Of a stretch of DNA of 64,000 nt, positions 21,155 to 32,151 are shown one piece after another (positions within the stretch are counted from its first letter, which is position 1; each line of letters begins with the position of its first letter). Made by a program: the position numbers and the translations under genes. The notes below the pieces were generated by a model. It saw nothing but the letters and a program-made list of their open reading frames with translations. It had not been told where the DNA came from and ran no database searches. The DNA is from Rhinopithecus roxellana (lineage: Eukaryota; Chordata; Mammalia; Primates; Cercopithecidae): assembly GCF_007565055.1 (NCBI RefSeq), contig NC_044567.1:51856260-51920259 (forward strand), given 5' to 3'.

Positions 21155-21448
21155 TTTTTTGTTTTTGTTTTCTGAGACAGGATCTCACTCTGTTGCCCAA
21201 GCTGGAGTGTGGTGGCACGATCATGACTCACTGCAGCCTCGACCTCCCAGGCTTAAATGATCCTCCCACCTCAGCCTCTTGAGTAGCTACAGGTGCCCAC
21301 CACCACGCCCAGCTAATTTTTGTATTTTTTGTAGAGACAGGGTTTTGCCATGTTGCCAGGCTAGTCTCAAATTCCTAGGCTCAAATGATCCGCCTGCCTC
21401 AGCCTCCCAAAGTGCTGGGATTACAGGCATGAACCACCATGCCCAGCC
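21155..21448 (-). repeat. Alu (old)
   Basis: Antisense diverged Alu from CTGAGACAGGATCTCACTC to CACCATGCCCAGCC. Confidence 0.93.
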
Positions 21449-21514
21449 AAGGTTCTTTACAGAAAAAGAATTCCTCAAGTTCTTTTCCTAGCTCCTTATA
21501 CACAGAGTGCTCAC

Positions 21515-21518
<4 letters not shown>

Positions 21519-21564
<46 letters not shown>
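21519..21564. repeat. (CA)n microsatellite, about 23 units
   Basis: Uninterrupted CA dinucleotide run, long enough to be polymorphic. Confidence 0.97.
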
Positions 21565-21565
<1 letters not shown>

Positions 21566-22064
21566 GCAAAGGGAAGAATGTATAGCAGGAGTTAAAATCT
21601 GTCTGGCAGACCAAGAGTCAGAGCTTAGGAAAGAGTTAAAGTCCAGCTGTGGAGAAAAACATGCTCAGGCCAAAAAGGGAGTTAAATGATTTTACTGCAG
21701 TTAAATTATGCTATCACATTGGCCTTTATGCCTCAGTGCTTGTCCAGAGCTGAATCAGGGGGCCCAGTCCTGGCAGAGGAGGTCATCATAAACAAGCAAT
21801 AGCAGCCATCCACATCATGTGTAGGAACTAACAGTACTAGCACTATACCAGCTCTAAGTAGCTCAGAGCTCTTTTAGACATGGTATCACACATTCAGGTC
21901 TCTCAAGATCCTGGCAGGATCAAAAGTGATCTGTGATTACTAACCCCATTTCATTGTTGTAGGTTCAACGTTTGCCCAAGGGGACCAAGAAGTCAGTGAC
22001 AAAAGGGGATGTGGAAATTGGATCTTGTAGTTCCTAATTCCCCCATATTGCCCAAGCCCTATAT

Positions 22065-22401
22065 CAAGGGTCCCCAACCCCTGGGCCACAGACTGGTACT
22101 GGTCCATGGCTTGTTAGGAACCCAGATGCACAGCAGGAGGTGAGTGGCTGGCAAGCGAGCATTACTGCTTGAGCTTCGCCTCCTGTCAGATCAGTGGTGG
22201 CATTAGATTCTCCTAGGAGTGTGAACCCTGTTGTGAACTGCGCATGCGAGGGATCTAGGATGCATGCTCCTTATGAAAATCTAACTAATGCCTGATGATC
22301 TGGGTGGAACCATTTCATCTCGAAACCAACGCGCCCCAGTCTGTGGAAAAATGGTCTTCCACAAAACCGGTCCTTGGTGCTAAAAAGGTTAGGGACTGCT
22401 G
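22065..22401. mobile_element. hAT-like non-autonomous DNA transposon
   Basis: Ends are imperfect inverted repeats, CAAGGGTCCCCAACC and the complement of GGTTAGGGACTGCTG. Internal text (GTTAGGAACC, GTGAGTGGCTGGCAAGCGAG, CCTGATGATCTG) is a common human DNA-repeat consensus that I recognise but cannot name with certainty. Flanks CCCTATAT and CTATAAAT could be a decayed 8-bp duplication. It has no transposase. Confidence 0.75.
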
Positions 22402-23168
22402 CTATAAATAACAGAGTCACTAAGGCACTTCTGCAACATCACCACTTCTTATACAACAGTTATGTCCACTGGCCTCACTCTAATCCAGGAGTTAGCTGGT
22501 CTACGTGTCCACCTTCCCTCTTCTGGGGGCTTTTTGAGAGAGTATATTACTCATTTCTGTACTCCCCAGGTCTGGGTCATGATTCAGTTGATGTGCTGCT
22601 CTTAGCTTCCAAACCCCCCAGGATAATGAAGAAGCAGCATACAAGTACAGCATGCCAACTACTCCTGCTTCCAGTCAGTGACTGGTAAGAGAAGCAGTGT
22701 CTTTGTCTGTTTCCCCACCCTTCCTTGCCTCCATATAGCCCTTTGCTTTCCTATATTCCTTGTGATGGTTACTAAGGAACTAAGTTCCCAATCTAGCCAA
22801 TGAAGACCGCAACAAAGGAGTTAAGTTGGAAGACAAATTGGACCAGAACTAAATCTGATGGCTTAATGGTTACTTTTCTCAAAATATTTCTGGAATGATG
22901 AACTTTTAAAAAATGTCTAACTAGGATATGTGTGTATTAAAAACAAAAAGCAAACAAAAAAATTTGGTACTGTGCATATCATCTCTGAAGAAAGCCAAAA
23001 CATGAGTCTGATACCCAGAAAACACTTGGTGCACCAGTAGTCAGAAAGGCTTCACATCATCAAGACACTTAGCCTTATACCCCATTCTCACAACACAGGC
23101 AGGAGAGGAAAATGAAAATGAGCCCTCAAACTGGCACAGACTGGCAAAGACTACAAATGGGCCCTTAC

Positions 23169-23579
23169 CTGCTGATTCTCCTGAACCTGGGCTGGGGGAA
23201 CAGAGGTGGCTTGTGCAGATGAAGAGGGGAGGTTGGGTGAGGTAGGTGGAACCATGCTGGAGTGAGGCTGGGTCAGGAAGGCCTGCTGCTCAGGAAAGTC
23301 TGGGGACAAGGTGGAGGGACGAGTCCTGCCCTCCTGGGAGATTATAGGCTGCTGGCCAAGGACCAAGAGCACCAGCTCTTCTTTCTCCCGGCACATTTCG
23401 GTAGAGATGTCATGAAGGCTGAGATAGTCCCTCAAGTCCTTCACCTTCATCTTCATGAGCTCCTCTCGCTGAAAGGCTGTAGCTCGAAACCGTTGGCAGA
23501 GAAGGCAAAGGCGGGGCCCATTCCCCACTTGGCTCGAACAGGTCATGCAGAAATTTTTCTTACAGTCCAAGCAGGTCTG
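23169..23579 (-). CDS. RFFL: RFFL coding exon: second half of FYVE-like finger, first SAP-like segment, Pro/Ser linker
   Basis: 137 codons in phase 0 (residues 61-197). It begins QTCLDCKKNFCMTCSS and goes through NGPRLCLLCQRF, completing the zinc ligands Cys63, Cys66, Cys71, Cys74, Cys85 and Cys88. A SAP-like helix pair follows (MKVKDLRDYLSLHDI, about 114-130), then a disordered Pro/Ser/Gln stretch ending QVQENQQ. The FYVE-like finger lacks the basic patch of true PI3P binders, a known feature of this family. The acceptor is ...TAAGCAG|CAG, a tandem AG site (see findings). The upstream open frame from 23687 is intronic read-through. Confidence 0.95.
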
Positions 23580-23929
23580 CTGCTTAGAGGAAGAGACACA
23601 GGAAACCATGTCAGATTGAGAGAACAAGACAGAGAATGAGATGGGAGCTTCAGAGCTGCCAAGCCCAGCAGGATCTCCTTCAGTCACTCTTATTTTTACT
23701 AAGCTCTTTCACATAACTAAGGGTGCAAGCCACTTTCAGATTTTAGATTAAAAGCCACTCAGGGGTGGCAGACCTCCAGTGTGTATTGTGTATATCCATG
23801 TACAGGACACTTTACGTTTATTATTTAATTTGAGGCTTACTTTATTTATTCATGAAGCACCTGAGGTATTAATCAAGACTACCAGCTCTAGAATCAAAAA
23901 GTTCTGCATTTTTATTAAGCCTCCCTCCC

Positions 23930-24115
23930 TTATTTCTTGCAGTATCACCTTGGGTGTGTAATTTAGCCTCTCTGGTGCTCAGTTTCCACATCTGTGAAAT
24001 GGGGTTGATAACAGTATCTACCTCATGGGGTGGTTGTGAAGATTAAGAGAGAATCTGTTTAGCATATCTAACACAAAATGAGTCCTCAACAAGTGTTAGC
24101 TGTTTTATTATAGCT
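23930..24115 (+). repeat. MIR
   Basis: Forward: GCTCAGTTTCCACATCTGTG, AAATGGGGTTGATAACAG, CTCAACAAGTGTTAGC. Confidence 0.85.
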
Positions 24116-24214
24116 AGGAAATATTAGCTAACGGTGAGAGCCAGGATTCAAATCCTAAACTATAATTATTTCTGCATGACGGTTATGGTGGTGGTGGTGG
24201 TTACAATTAATATT

Positions 24215-24430
24215 AATTTACTAAGGTGCTTCTATATGTTAGCTTGTCATTTAATTCTCAAAGCAACGCTGCAAAGTAGGTATTAGTGTTCTTCCCTGAT
24301 CCACAGACAAAGCAACCGAGGCTTAGGGAGATCAACTACTGTATTCAAGGTCAGGCAGTAAACAGGAGAGCTGGGATTCACACTCCAGGTCTGTCGGAGA
24401 CTAATGCTCATGATCACATTCTTCCCACCA
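24215..24430 (-). repeat. MIR
   Basis: Reverse: CTCAAAGCAACGCTGCAAAG, CAGACAAAGCAACCGAGGC, AGGAGAGCTGGGATTCACAC. It forms an inverted pair with the MIR at 23930. Confidence 0.8.
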
Positions 24431-26369
24431 GGCCATGCTGCAGAGCTCAGTTCCATTCAAGCATGGAGCAGTTCTGAGTCAAGGGCCTGGTTTCCCATCT
24501 CCAAATTCCCCACTCACTGCCCCATCAACACAGGCTCCCCACTCCAGGAAGGTCCACTCAGAGTGCTGGGAACCCAGTGGTGCTTATGACCATATCCAAG
24601 ACAAATATTTAGACAGTGACGGGAGACCGTCTGGACATCAGGGTACTCTCGTTACTGAAAGCACAGAGTGTCTCAGTTAGGCAACGGGCGCCTGATGGGC
24701 AAGCTGGTACTGCCTGGCAGCAGCTACTCTGGCAGTCACTGACAACACACGAAGGCTTACTCAGCCCACAGGAAGCAATCCTCAGCCTCTCACCCCACAG
24801 GCTGAGCAAGCACAGTGACATCTGGCTGAGCTCTGTTCTGGCCAAGAGCATGTCACACCCCCAAAAAGAGAGGTAATTCCTGAGCACACTGGGATTGGCC
24901 TCAAGGGCACCCTCACTAATCCTTTAACCTTTAAAGAAGTTAAAAACTTTTCATCCTGTGTTGACTTAAGTAGTAACTTAAATATTTCTGGTCCATCTTT
25001 TCAAAATATAGAAAGCTGTTCAAGCTAAAAAAGAATGCTTAAGAGACAAGATTCTCATAGTCAAGATCACAGACACTCTGGACTGAAGTAAATGTCTGCA
25101 TAGTTAAGATAGTTATGTAAGTTTTGTCTAAGTATCATTCATATAGTAAAAGGAAAAGAAAATAATATTTACCACCCAGTTTTGGCTATTAAGACTTAGA
25201 AAGCATTGCAAAGGGACATATATCAAGCTCCCTAATTCTCCACACAGTTATAACCAAACAATACACTATTCAGAGACAGACTTAAAAGGATGCCTGGCTG
25301 CACTAGCAGTGTAACGGTGTTGGCACCAGTAGCCACGCAGGCAGAAAATGGATGTTTTCAGGTATTTGGGGTTCATTCACATCTAAAGCTTTTCTATTGG
25401 GAAATGAAGTGTGCTTAGGATGACTGAGACTGAAACAAACAGGCTTCAATGTCATAAACCTGTGGGCCTGACATGGAATATTACTTAAGTCAATGCAGTT
25501 TGACAAGACCTAGCTTGACACAATTATAAAGCCTGCATTGCTCAATCAGCCAGATCCAAACAACTCTCTATTCTTTCTTCAAATGTGTGTGGCTTGTTGG
25601 ATGCAAGATCAGAATGCAGACAGCAACCTAGCTTCTATGCACCCACTGGCTCAAAGGGGACTCTGAAATAAGCTGGCATCTGAAACACACCCTACAGGAA
25701 CAGGATAGGGCTTGAGGCTAAAACCCCAGTTTGCAGTGGAAGGAGAGAACAAGAGGAAAGGAAAAAAGGGCTGTCAACAAATGCAGGCAGAATGAGCAAA
25801 GGACACGCTTATGTATAAATTCTACCAAATGGTTCAAAACAACTGAGTAACCAGGTAGCACGAAAGATGAATTAGTGGAGGCAACCAACATGCCTGCAGA
25901 AATGCCCAGAGTGCACTGAGATATCCAGCATCACAGAACTGGCCATGGCACCTCAGGTGGGCACCATCCTTCAAAGATGCTGTGTGCAGGGCCCTGTTGG
26001 CTCCCATTTGCCAACTGCCCTTCCCTTGCTCCTACTCTCTCCCACCCCTATTCCCTGGAATATGGGAAATATTACATGAGAGAATGTATATAAAACCTTA
26101 GCACAAGGTAGATGCTCCAGAAAAGGTAAAACAGTCACCTTTAATTTCTTTTCCCCTTACCAGCACCTAAGACCCAGTCCTCTCTTAACACTCTGAGATC
26201 TGAATATCACTTCCATGGCTCCAAGCATAACCTCCTCCTCCAACTGGTCCAACTAAAGAGGCTGGGTGCCAGACTCCCTCCAAAACTGTCAGTCACAGCT
26301 AAACCACAGAGAGGTATTACCAATAGAGGTGGGGTATTTGGCTTGTGGCAAAATTACAGCCTGCCATTT

Positions 26370-26485
26370 CTCTTTAGGACTGAAAACTCACGGAATGCAA
26401 GGGCCACATCTTACTTATGTTCTCTCCATAAAGTCCTGAATGTTATCTGTGCTTTGCACCCAGTAAGCAATCAGAAAATACTGAC
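26370..26485 (+). repeat. L2 3' end fragment
   Basis: GGAATGCAAGGGCCACATC, then CTTTGCACCCAGTAAGCAATC, fits the L2 3' end. Weak. Confidence 0.4.
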
Positions 26486-26769
26486 CATAATGAAGAAAAA
26501 GGAAAAGAAAAAGACAGTAAGATTCATGTAATCATTTCAATTCAAGCACTTCTAGAAAAAGACATTTTGAAAGCCCCTGGCTGTTAAATGCCAAACCCTT
26601 AAGATAAGAATGCTGATCCACTTAAGCATGAAATTACAAATGAAAAATTCTCATAGATGAAAACACCCTTAATATTCACAAAATTTACTGTAAATTGCAC
26701 AAAATTAATTCATATTTGTAGCAAGAAAATATTGTACCAATAATCATCTTTTACCATCCAAACTGGAAT

Positions 26770-26975
26770 TTTTCTTCCCCTCACAGAAGCTCTTGTTACA
26801 CACACTTTTCTTTTGTCACATTGTATGGTGTGCACTGTCCTCACCTCCCTGTGCGACTGCAAGCTCCTGTTAAGCAGGAATGACCTTCTTCATCTCTGCC
26901 TCCCTAGCCCAGGCAATTCCTGATACACAGTAGATATTCAGTAATTCATTTTCCAATAAATAAGAAAAAAAGCAC
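26770..26975 (+). repeat. L2 3' end
   Basis: GACTGCAAGCTCCTGTTAAGC, CTTCATCTCTGCCTCCCTAG, CAGTAGATATTCAGTAATTC matches the L2 terminus. Confidence 0.65.
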
Positions 26976-27059
26976 CTTATTTTAATCATTGCCTTGCTTC
27001 TCTAGGCATCCAGGCCTATAACTGTCATCTTCTACTCGACATGCCGAACGTCTTCTGGG

Positions 27060-27370
27060 AGGGGGCTTTGGAATCAAAGACCTGGGTTTGAATCCCGGCT
27101 CTGTCATTTAATAACTATGTGATCTTGAGCGCTACTGAAGTCAAGGGAAAAGAATGAGTATTTTAATATCTCTCATGCTATTTGTCAGGAATTTAACACA
27201 TTCAATGTTCTTCTTAAATTTTAAACCCTAAGCCCTAGTTTCTCATATGTAAAATGGGATTTGGGAGATTCTAAAATGTATATCATAGCTATTATGTGGA
27301 TTAAATGAAATAAAAAAAATTTAAATTCCTTAAACAGTCCTTTGCACATAGCAGATGGTTTAAAAGTATG
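27060..27370 (+). repeat. MIR, interrupted
   Basis: GACCTGGGTTTGAATCCCGG, then after an unrelated piece GTTTCTCATATGTAAAATGG and CCTTTGCACATAGCAG. Confidence 0.75.
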
Positions 27371-27774
27371 ATTTCCTCTCAAATTTCACATGATCACCAT
27401 TTTAACATCATAATCTATCACTTATTCTGGGCTGCAAACCTCTCATTCTGCAGAAAAATGCAGAATGCAGGCGTTCTTTATCCAGGTAAGGGTTTACCTT
27501 CTGCCCTAGTCCTGCTTCATCACAGATAACTCACTGTCTCTGGAAGAGGGAGGGTGCACACCTAGACACCATAATCCAGCCAGTAATTTTACTTCCAGCT
27601 CACTCATTTGGGAAGCATGGCTCCCAAGCATTTCAAATGAAATCTGCTATAGTAAATAAGCTCCAGTCTTTGTTATGGTCCTAATGTATCTGAGGCATCC
27701 TTAACATTGTTTTTGATAAAAAGAACAAGTTAATCTGCAATCAGGTCTTTTGTGATGGTGGCTAATGAAGTAAC

Positions 27775-27990
27775 ATCAAGTGCTTACGACATTCTAAGCA
27801 TCGTGCTAGGTACCCTTCATGGCTTTCTTGTCTCACTTTATTCCCACAACACTGAAAGATGAGGACTACAATCATCCCATTTTATAACAGGGAAACTGAA
27901 TCTCAAGAGAGGTTAAATCATATAGCTAGTAAGTAGCAAAGCTGATAACTGAATTCAGGTCTACTGACTCCAAATCTATGCTGATATGCT
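27775..27990 (-). repeat. MIR
   Basis: Reverse: GTGCTTACGACATTCTAAGC, CATTTTATAACAGGGAAACTG, TATAGCTAGTAAGTAGC. Confidence 0.82.
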
Positions 27991-28159
27991 TTGCTTTTGC
28001 TTTTACTTGGTTAGTTCTTCTTAAACATTTTTGTGAAAGGGACAGGTCTGGGTCACCAGCATTACAAAGGCAAGGTTGCAGGCACTCGGAGGGGTCAGCA
28101 GCACTTGCCCATGGTCCATAGGCTGCAGTGGCAGAGCAGGCCAAGAAGTCAGCACTCAC

Positions 28160-28339
28160 CTTCCTGGCTGTGCTTGCAAAGTGAGCCCCACAGGACTTGC
28201 AGCTTGGTTCCAGGCCTGTTGGGGAAGGGAAGGAGCTGTACCCAGGGTTAGAATAGGCCTGCATCCTGGCTCCCTGGGGTGGTGGGACCTCTTCAGGCTG
28301 TCCATCCAGGCAGAACCAGTTGCAGCAGGTTGCCCACAT
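28160..28339 (-). CDS. RFFL: RFFL first coding exon: N-terminus and first half of FYVE-like finger
   Basis: 60 codons from ATG at 28339 to AAG|GTGAGT. It begins MWATCCNWFCLDGQPEEV, identical to the human N-terminus as I recall. Cys5, Cys6 and Cys10 fit the reported lipid (palmitoyl) anchoring of this protein to membranes. CKSCGAHF (Cys47, Cys50) are the first two zinc ligands of the FYVE-like finger. The next exon supplies the rest. The six coding exons sum to 1092 bp, 363 codons plus stop. The ATG lies 8 bp inside the exon. Confidence 0.96.
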
Positions 28340-28347
28340 GATAAAAT
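28340..28347 (-). other. RFFL: RFFL 5'UTR piece in the first coding exon
   Basis: Eight bases (ATTTTATC) between the acceptor (CCTTCCTTGCACCAG) and the ATG. All remaining 5'UTR and the promoter must lie upstream, beyond the window's right edge. Confidence 0.8.
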
Positions 28348-28498
28348 CTGGTGCAAGGAAGGAAAGGGGAAAACGTCAGAGTTAAGATACACCTCTACTG
28401 TCCTTTTGATGTCCAAGAGCACAGGTGAGCAGTGATACTCAATCCACACGTGCCACCAAGGTAGAGGGGTGGACGTGTTTTCAAGGATCACAGATTCC

Positions 28499-28802
28499 TT
28501 TTTTTTTTTTTTTTTCTCCCGAGACGGAGTTTCGCTCTTGTTGCCCAGGCTGGAGTAGAGTGGTGTGATCTCGGCTCACCACAACCTCCGCCTCCTGGGT
28601 TCAAGCAATTCTCCAGCCTCAGCCTCCCGAATAGCTTGGATTACAGGTGCCCGCCACCATGCTTGGCTAACTTTTTTGTATTTTTAATAGAGACGGGGTT
28701 TCACCACATTGGCCAGGCTGGTCTCAAACTCCTGACGTTGTGATGGGCCCACTTCGGCTTCCCAAAGTGCTGGGATTAAGGCGTGAGCCAGGGTGCTAGG
28801 CT
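28499..28802 (-). repeat. Alu
   Basis: Antisense full-length Alu 150 bp upstream of the first RFFL coding exon. Confidence 0.95.
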
Positions 28803-28969
28803 GGGGAAGACTACTGGTAATTGCTTTATATAAACGATGCAACCCAGACTCAAAGAAATCAAATATATAGCTAATATATAGACAGTTAATATACAGAGTT
28901 GAGATTCTACAAACCCAGGTTTTCTGACTCCAAACCTAACATCCTTTTCCCCATACTATGTTGTCCATT

Positions 28970-29220
28970 CATTGATTTCCCCTCCTGCCAGCCAGTAAAA
29001 CTACTCTTACATTTGTACATTTGTACCCCCAATCCTAGATAAACTTCTATCACAGCACCTATTATACTTTCTTGCCCAGGCATATCTTGCTCTTTATTTT
29101 CTATTACTAAGCCATAAATTCCTCCAAGGGCAGGGAATATTTTTTCATTATGTACAGTACTGTTCCCTAGCACTATTGTCCACGTAGCAGAAGCTCAACA
29201 AATATTTGCTTCCTTCCTGA
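28970..29220 (+). repeat. L2 3' end
   Basis: AAATTCCTCCAAGGGCAGGG, CCCTAGCACTATTGTCCACG, GCTCAACAAATATTTGCTTCC. Confidence 0.7.
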
Positions 29221-29252
29221 ATCAGAGCCTCTGTAGGTTTATTAAGAAGTCG

Positions 29253-29556
29253 GAGCCAGGTGTGGTGGCTCACACCTGTTAATCCCAGCACTTTGGGAGA
29301 CTGAGGCGAGCGGATAACCTGAGGTCAGGAGTTTGAGACCAGCCTGACCAACATGGAGAAACCCCATCTCTACTAAAAATACAAAATTAGCCAGGTGTGG
29401 TGGCACATGTCTGAAATCCCAGTTACTCAGAAGGCTGAGGGAGGAGAATGGCTTGAACCCAGGAGGCGGAGGTTGCAGTGACGGGAGATTACGCCACTGC
29501 ACTCCAGCCTGGGTGACAAGAGTGAAACTCCATCTCAAAAAAAAAAAAAAAAAAAA
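29253..29556 (+). repeat. Alu
   Basis: Forward full-length Alu inserted at AAGAAGT (29244-29250), which recurs at 29556-29562. Confidence 0.95.
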
Positions 29557-29567
29557 AGAAGTGTTGG

Positions 29568-29873
29568 CCAGGTGTGGTGGCTCACGCCTATAATCCCAGC
29601 ACTTTGGGAAGCCAAGGTGGGAGGATTGCTCGAGCTCAGGAGTTCAAGACCAGTCTGGCCAACATGGCAAAATCCCATCTCTACAAAAAAAATACAAAAA
29701 TTAGCCAGGTGTGGTGGGACACACCTGTAATCCAGCAACTCAGGAGGCTGAGATATGAGGATCACTTAAGCCTGAGAGGCGGAGGTGGCAGTGAGCTGAG
29801 ATCGTGCCACTGCACCACTACACTCCAGCCTGGGTGACAAAGTGAGACCCTGTCTCAAAAAAAAAAAAAAAAA
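29568..29873 (+). repeat. Alu
   Basis: Forward full-length Alu next to the previous one. Target duplication AGAAGTGTTGG at 29557-29567 and 29874-29884. Confidence 0.95.
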
Positions 29874-30369
29874 AGAAGTGTTGGTTTATTACTCCCATTT
29901 TACATATCAAATGCAGGTACTGGGGACAAAGGGGTGATGATTTCTACGATCAGAAAACAAAGAGGATCCGGATTGAATCCCTCAAATGTCAGAATAACCC
30001 AACAATTGTAAGAGGGCCCACTCAAATGCCAAGCATTGATGTGAGATATGAGTGTTTTTCTCAGTCGACTAAAGCAGCCAATGTAGACACATTGAGCCTG
30101 AACTCTTTGCTTACAGAGATTATAAACGAAACATTTAGTGTTATTATTTGATAATCAGTTCACACAATAGAATGCTCTGCTGCTTCCTGACTCATTGTTT
30201 TAACAAAGGCACTTTCACAAACTGGAAGGAACTAAGAAGCCAACTGATTCAACCTGGGTCATTTTATATAGGAAAAAAGAATGAGAACCAGCAAGGGGAA
30301 GTAACTTCCTAGGTCAAATAGCTCATAACCTTAGACCTCTTCACTTCTCTAGGTCCTTTTTAGCTTTCC

Positions 30370-30540
30370 AACACTGCCTCCACTGAACCTGTGATATAAT
30401 TCTCTCCCCTGCAGGGGTCCCTGGTTAATACCTGTCTCCCCAACTTGCCTCTGACCCCCACCACAACAGGGATTGTGATAGTCTAACAGTGCCCAGTTAG
30501 ACAGGTAGCTCAACAAGAACTAGCAAATGAATGAATCATA
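30370..30540 (+). repeat. Possible L2 3' end
   Basis: ACAACAGGGATTGTGATAG, CAGTGCCCAGTTAGACAGG, AGCAAATGAATGAATC resembles a decayed L2 end. Confidence 0.4.
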
Positions 30541-30634
30541 TCCAATATCTAAGTCTTAACTAATCACACATTTATTCAGTCTTCAGCACATCAAGAACAT
30601 TTCTCTCTGACTCGATATAACCTGTTTGAGGGTT

Positions 30635-30720
30635 CTAAGTTCCCAGAAGAGGAACTTAGTTCCCGGGAACCTAAGTTCCCAGAAGAAGAATTGCAAGTAA
30701 TCTGGCCTTTACTTGCAATT
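30635..30720. repeat. Cluster of inverted repeats (hairpins)
   Basis: CTAAGTTCC (30635) pairs with GGAACTTAG (30651). That arm also folds around CCCGGG (30662-30667) with CCTAAGTTCC. AATTGCAAGTAA (30689) pairs perfectly with TTACTTGCAATT (30709) across an 8-nt loop. Confidence 0.9.
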
Positions 30721-30855
30721 AACAGTTCACATGGAATAATGAAGTAAAGAGTTCTTCACAGAGTGTGTGTATGATAAAGTAAATGAGCTCTTTGTTGGCA
30801 AGAGAATGGAGATAACAAAGGAGGAATAGCCCTCTGAAATAGATATTTTGTAATT

Positions 30856-31467
30856 TTTTTTTTTTTTTTTTTGAGACAGGGGTCTCACTCGGTCACCCAG
30901 GCTGGAGTGGAGTGGCATGATCTCAGCTCACTGCAACTGCCGCCTCCCAGGTTCAAGTGATTCTCCTGCTTCAGCTTCCTGAATAGCTGGGATTACAGGC
31001 ATGTGTCACATGCCCAGCTAATTTTTTTTTTTTTTTTTTTTTTTTTTTTGAGATGGAATCTTGCTCTGTCGCCCAGCCTTGAGTGCAGTGGTGCAATCTC
31101 GGCTCACTGCAAGCTCCACCTCCCGGGTTCACACCATTCTCCTGCCTCAGCCTCCCAAGTAGCTGGGACTACAGGCGCCTGCCACCATGCCTGGCTAATT
31201 TTTTGTATTTTTAGTAGAGACGGGGTTTCACCGTGTTAGCCAGGATGGTCTCAATCTCCTGACCTCATGATCCACCCAACTCAGCCTCCCAAAGTGCTGG
31301 GATTACAGTTGTGAGCCACCGCACCTGGCCAATTTTTGTATTTTTAGTAGAGACTGGGTTTTGTCATATTACCCAGGCTGGTCTCAAGCTCCTGACCTTA
31401 AGTGATCCACCTGCCTCAGCCTCCCAAAGTGCTGGCATTACAGGTGTGAGTCACCATGCCCCGCCAA
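30856..31467 (-). repeat. Alu interrupted by a younger Alu
   Basis: Antisense host Alu at 30856-31022 and 31331-31467. Target duplication ATTTTGTAATT at 30845-30855 and 31468-31478 flanks the whole composite. Confidence 0.93.
31023..31330 (-). repeat. AluY-type Alu nested inside another Alu
   Basis: Antisense full-length Alu placed at the CTAATTTTT of the host. The host resumes at AATTTTTGTATTTTTAG. Confidence 0.93.
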
Positions 31468-31537
31468 ATTTTGTAATTCTTTAAATCACATGTTGATAGA
31501 CAAATCTGAGACAGTGTGTAATAATAAAAAGAATATA

Positions 31538-31830
31538 GGCCGGGCGCGGTGGCTCAAGCCTGTAATCCCAGCACTTTGGGAGGCCGAGACGGGCGGATCG
31601 CGAGGTCAGGAGATCGAGACCATCCTGGCTAACACGGTGAAACCCCGTCTCTACTAAAAAATACAAAAAACTAGCCGGGCGAGGTGGCGGGCACCTGTAG
31701 TCCCAGCTGCTCAGGAGGCTGAGGCAGGAGAATGGCGTAAACCCGGGAGACGGAGCTTGCAGCGAGCTGAGATCCGGCCACTACACTCCAGCCTGGGCGA
31801 CAGAGCGGGACTCCGTCTCAAAAAAAAAAA
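31538..31830 (+). repeat. AluYRa-like Alu
   Basis: Forward young Alu. Target duplication AAAAAGAATATA at 31526-31537 and 31831-31842. It has GGCTCAAGCCTG, GGCGTAAACCC and GATCCGGCCACT. Confidence 0.95.
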
Positions 31831-32151
31831 AAAAAGAATATAGAATCTGGAATAAGAAGGCCTCAGTCCTAAGTCCTGCTCTACTACTTAAAGTCTGTGT
31901 TATCTACCTCTAACAAGTAATAGACTTTCTGTACTTCATTTTTCTCATCTGGACAGTCTATATGCTATAAAGCACTATATAAACATTAGTTGTTGTTATC
32001 TGTATTATAACAATGCTTTTAACTACAATTTTTCTGGGAAGGCAAAGGTACAAAATAAAACTAATAAACCTACAGATTTCACAACAATTACCATCTGGCT
32101 TTCCAGGCTTGTCCCCTGCAAAGAGGACAAGGTTGTAGACAATTCACTAAC

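Larger units (their letters stand above)
19402..23168 (-). other. RFFL: RFFL intron
   Basis: 3.8-kb intron. It holds an Alu (21155-21448), a (CA)n microsatellite (21519-21564) and a hAT-like MITE (22065-22401). 19410-21150 and 22410-23160 are single-copy with no supported gene, apart from a weak MIR-like stretch near 20920-21010. Confidence 0.7.
23580..28159 (-). other. RFFL: RFFL intron inside the FYVE-like finger
   Basis: 4.6-kb intron with no Alu at all, unlike its surroundings. It contains old MIR pieces (23930, 24215, 27060, 27775) and L2 3' ends (26370, 26770). 24450-26360 looks single-copy and I recognise nothing in it. Confidence 0.7.

Noticed and set aside
21519..21564. CRISPR-like or satellite array
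   Set aside because: Simple dinucleotide repeat. No spacer structure, and the genome is vertebrate.
23580..23687. N-terminal extension of the RFFL zinc-finger exon (MTEGDPAGLG...)
   Set aside because: It is intron sequence upstream of the TAAGCAG acceptor. The real N-terminus is at 28339.
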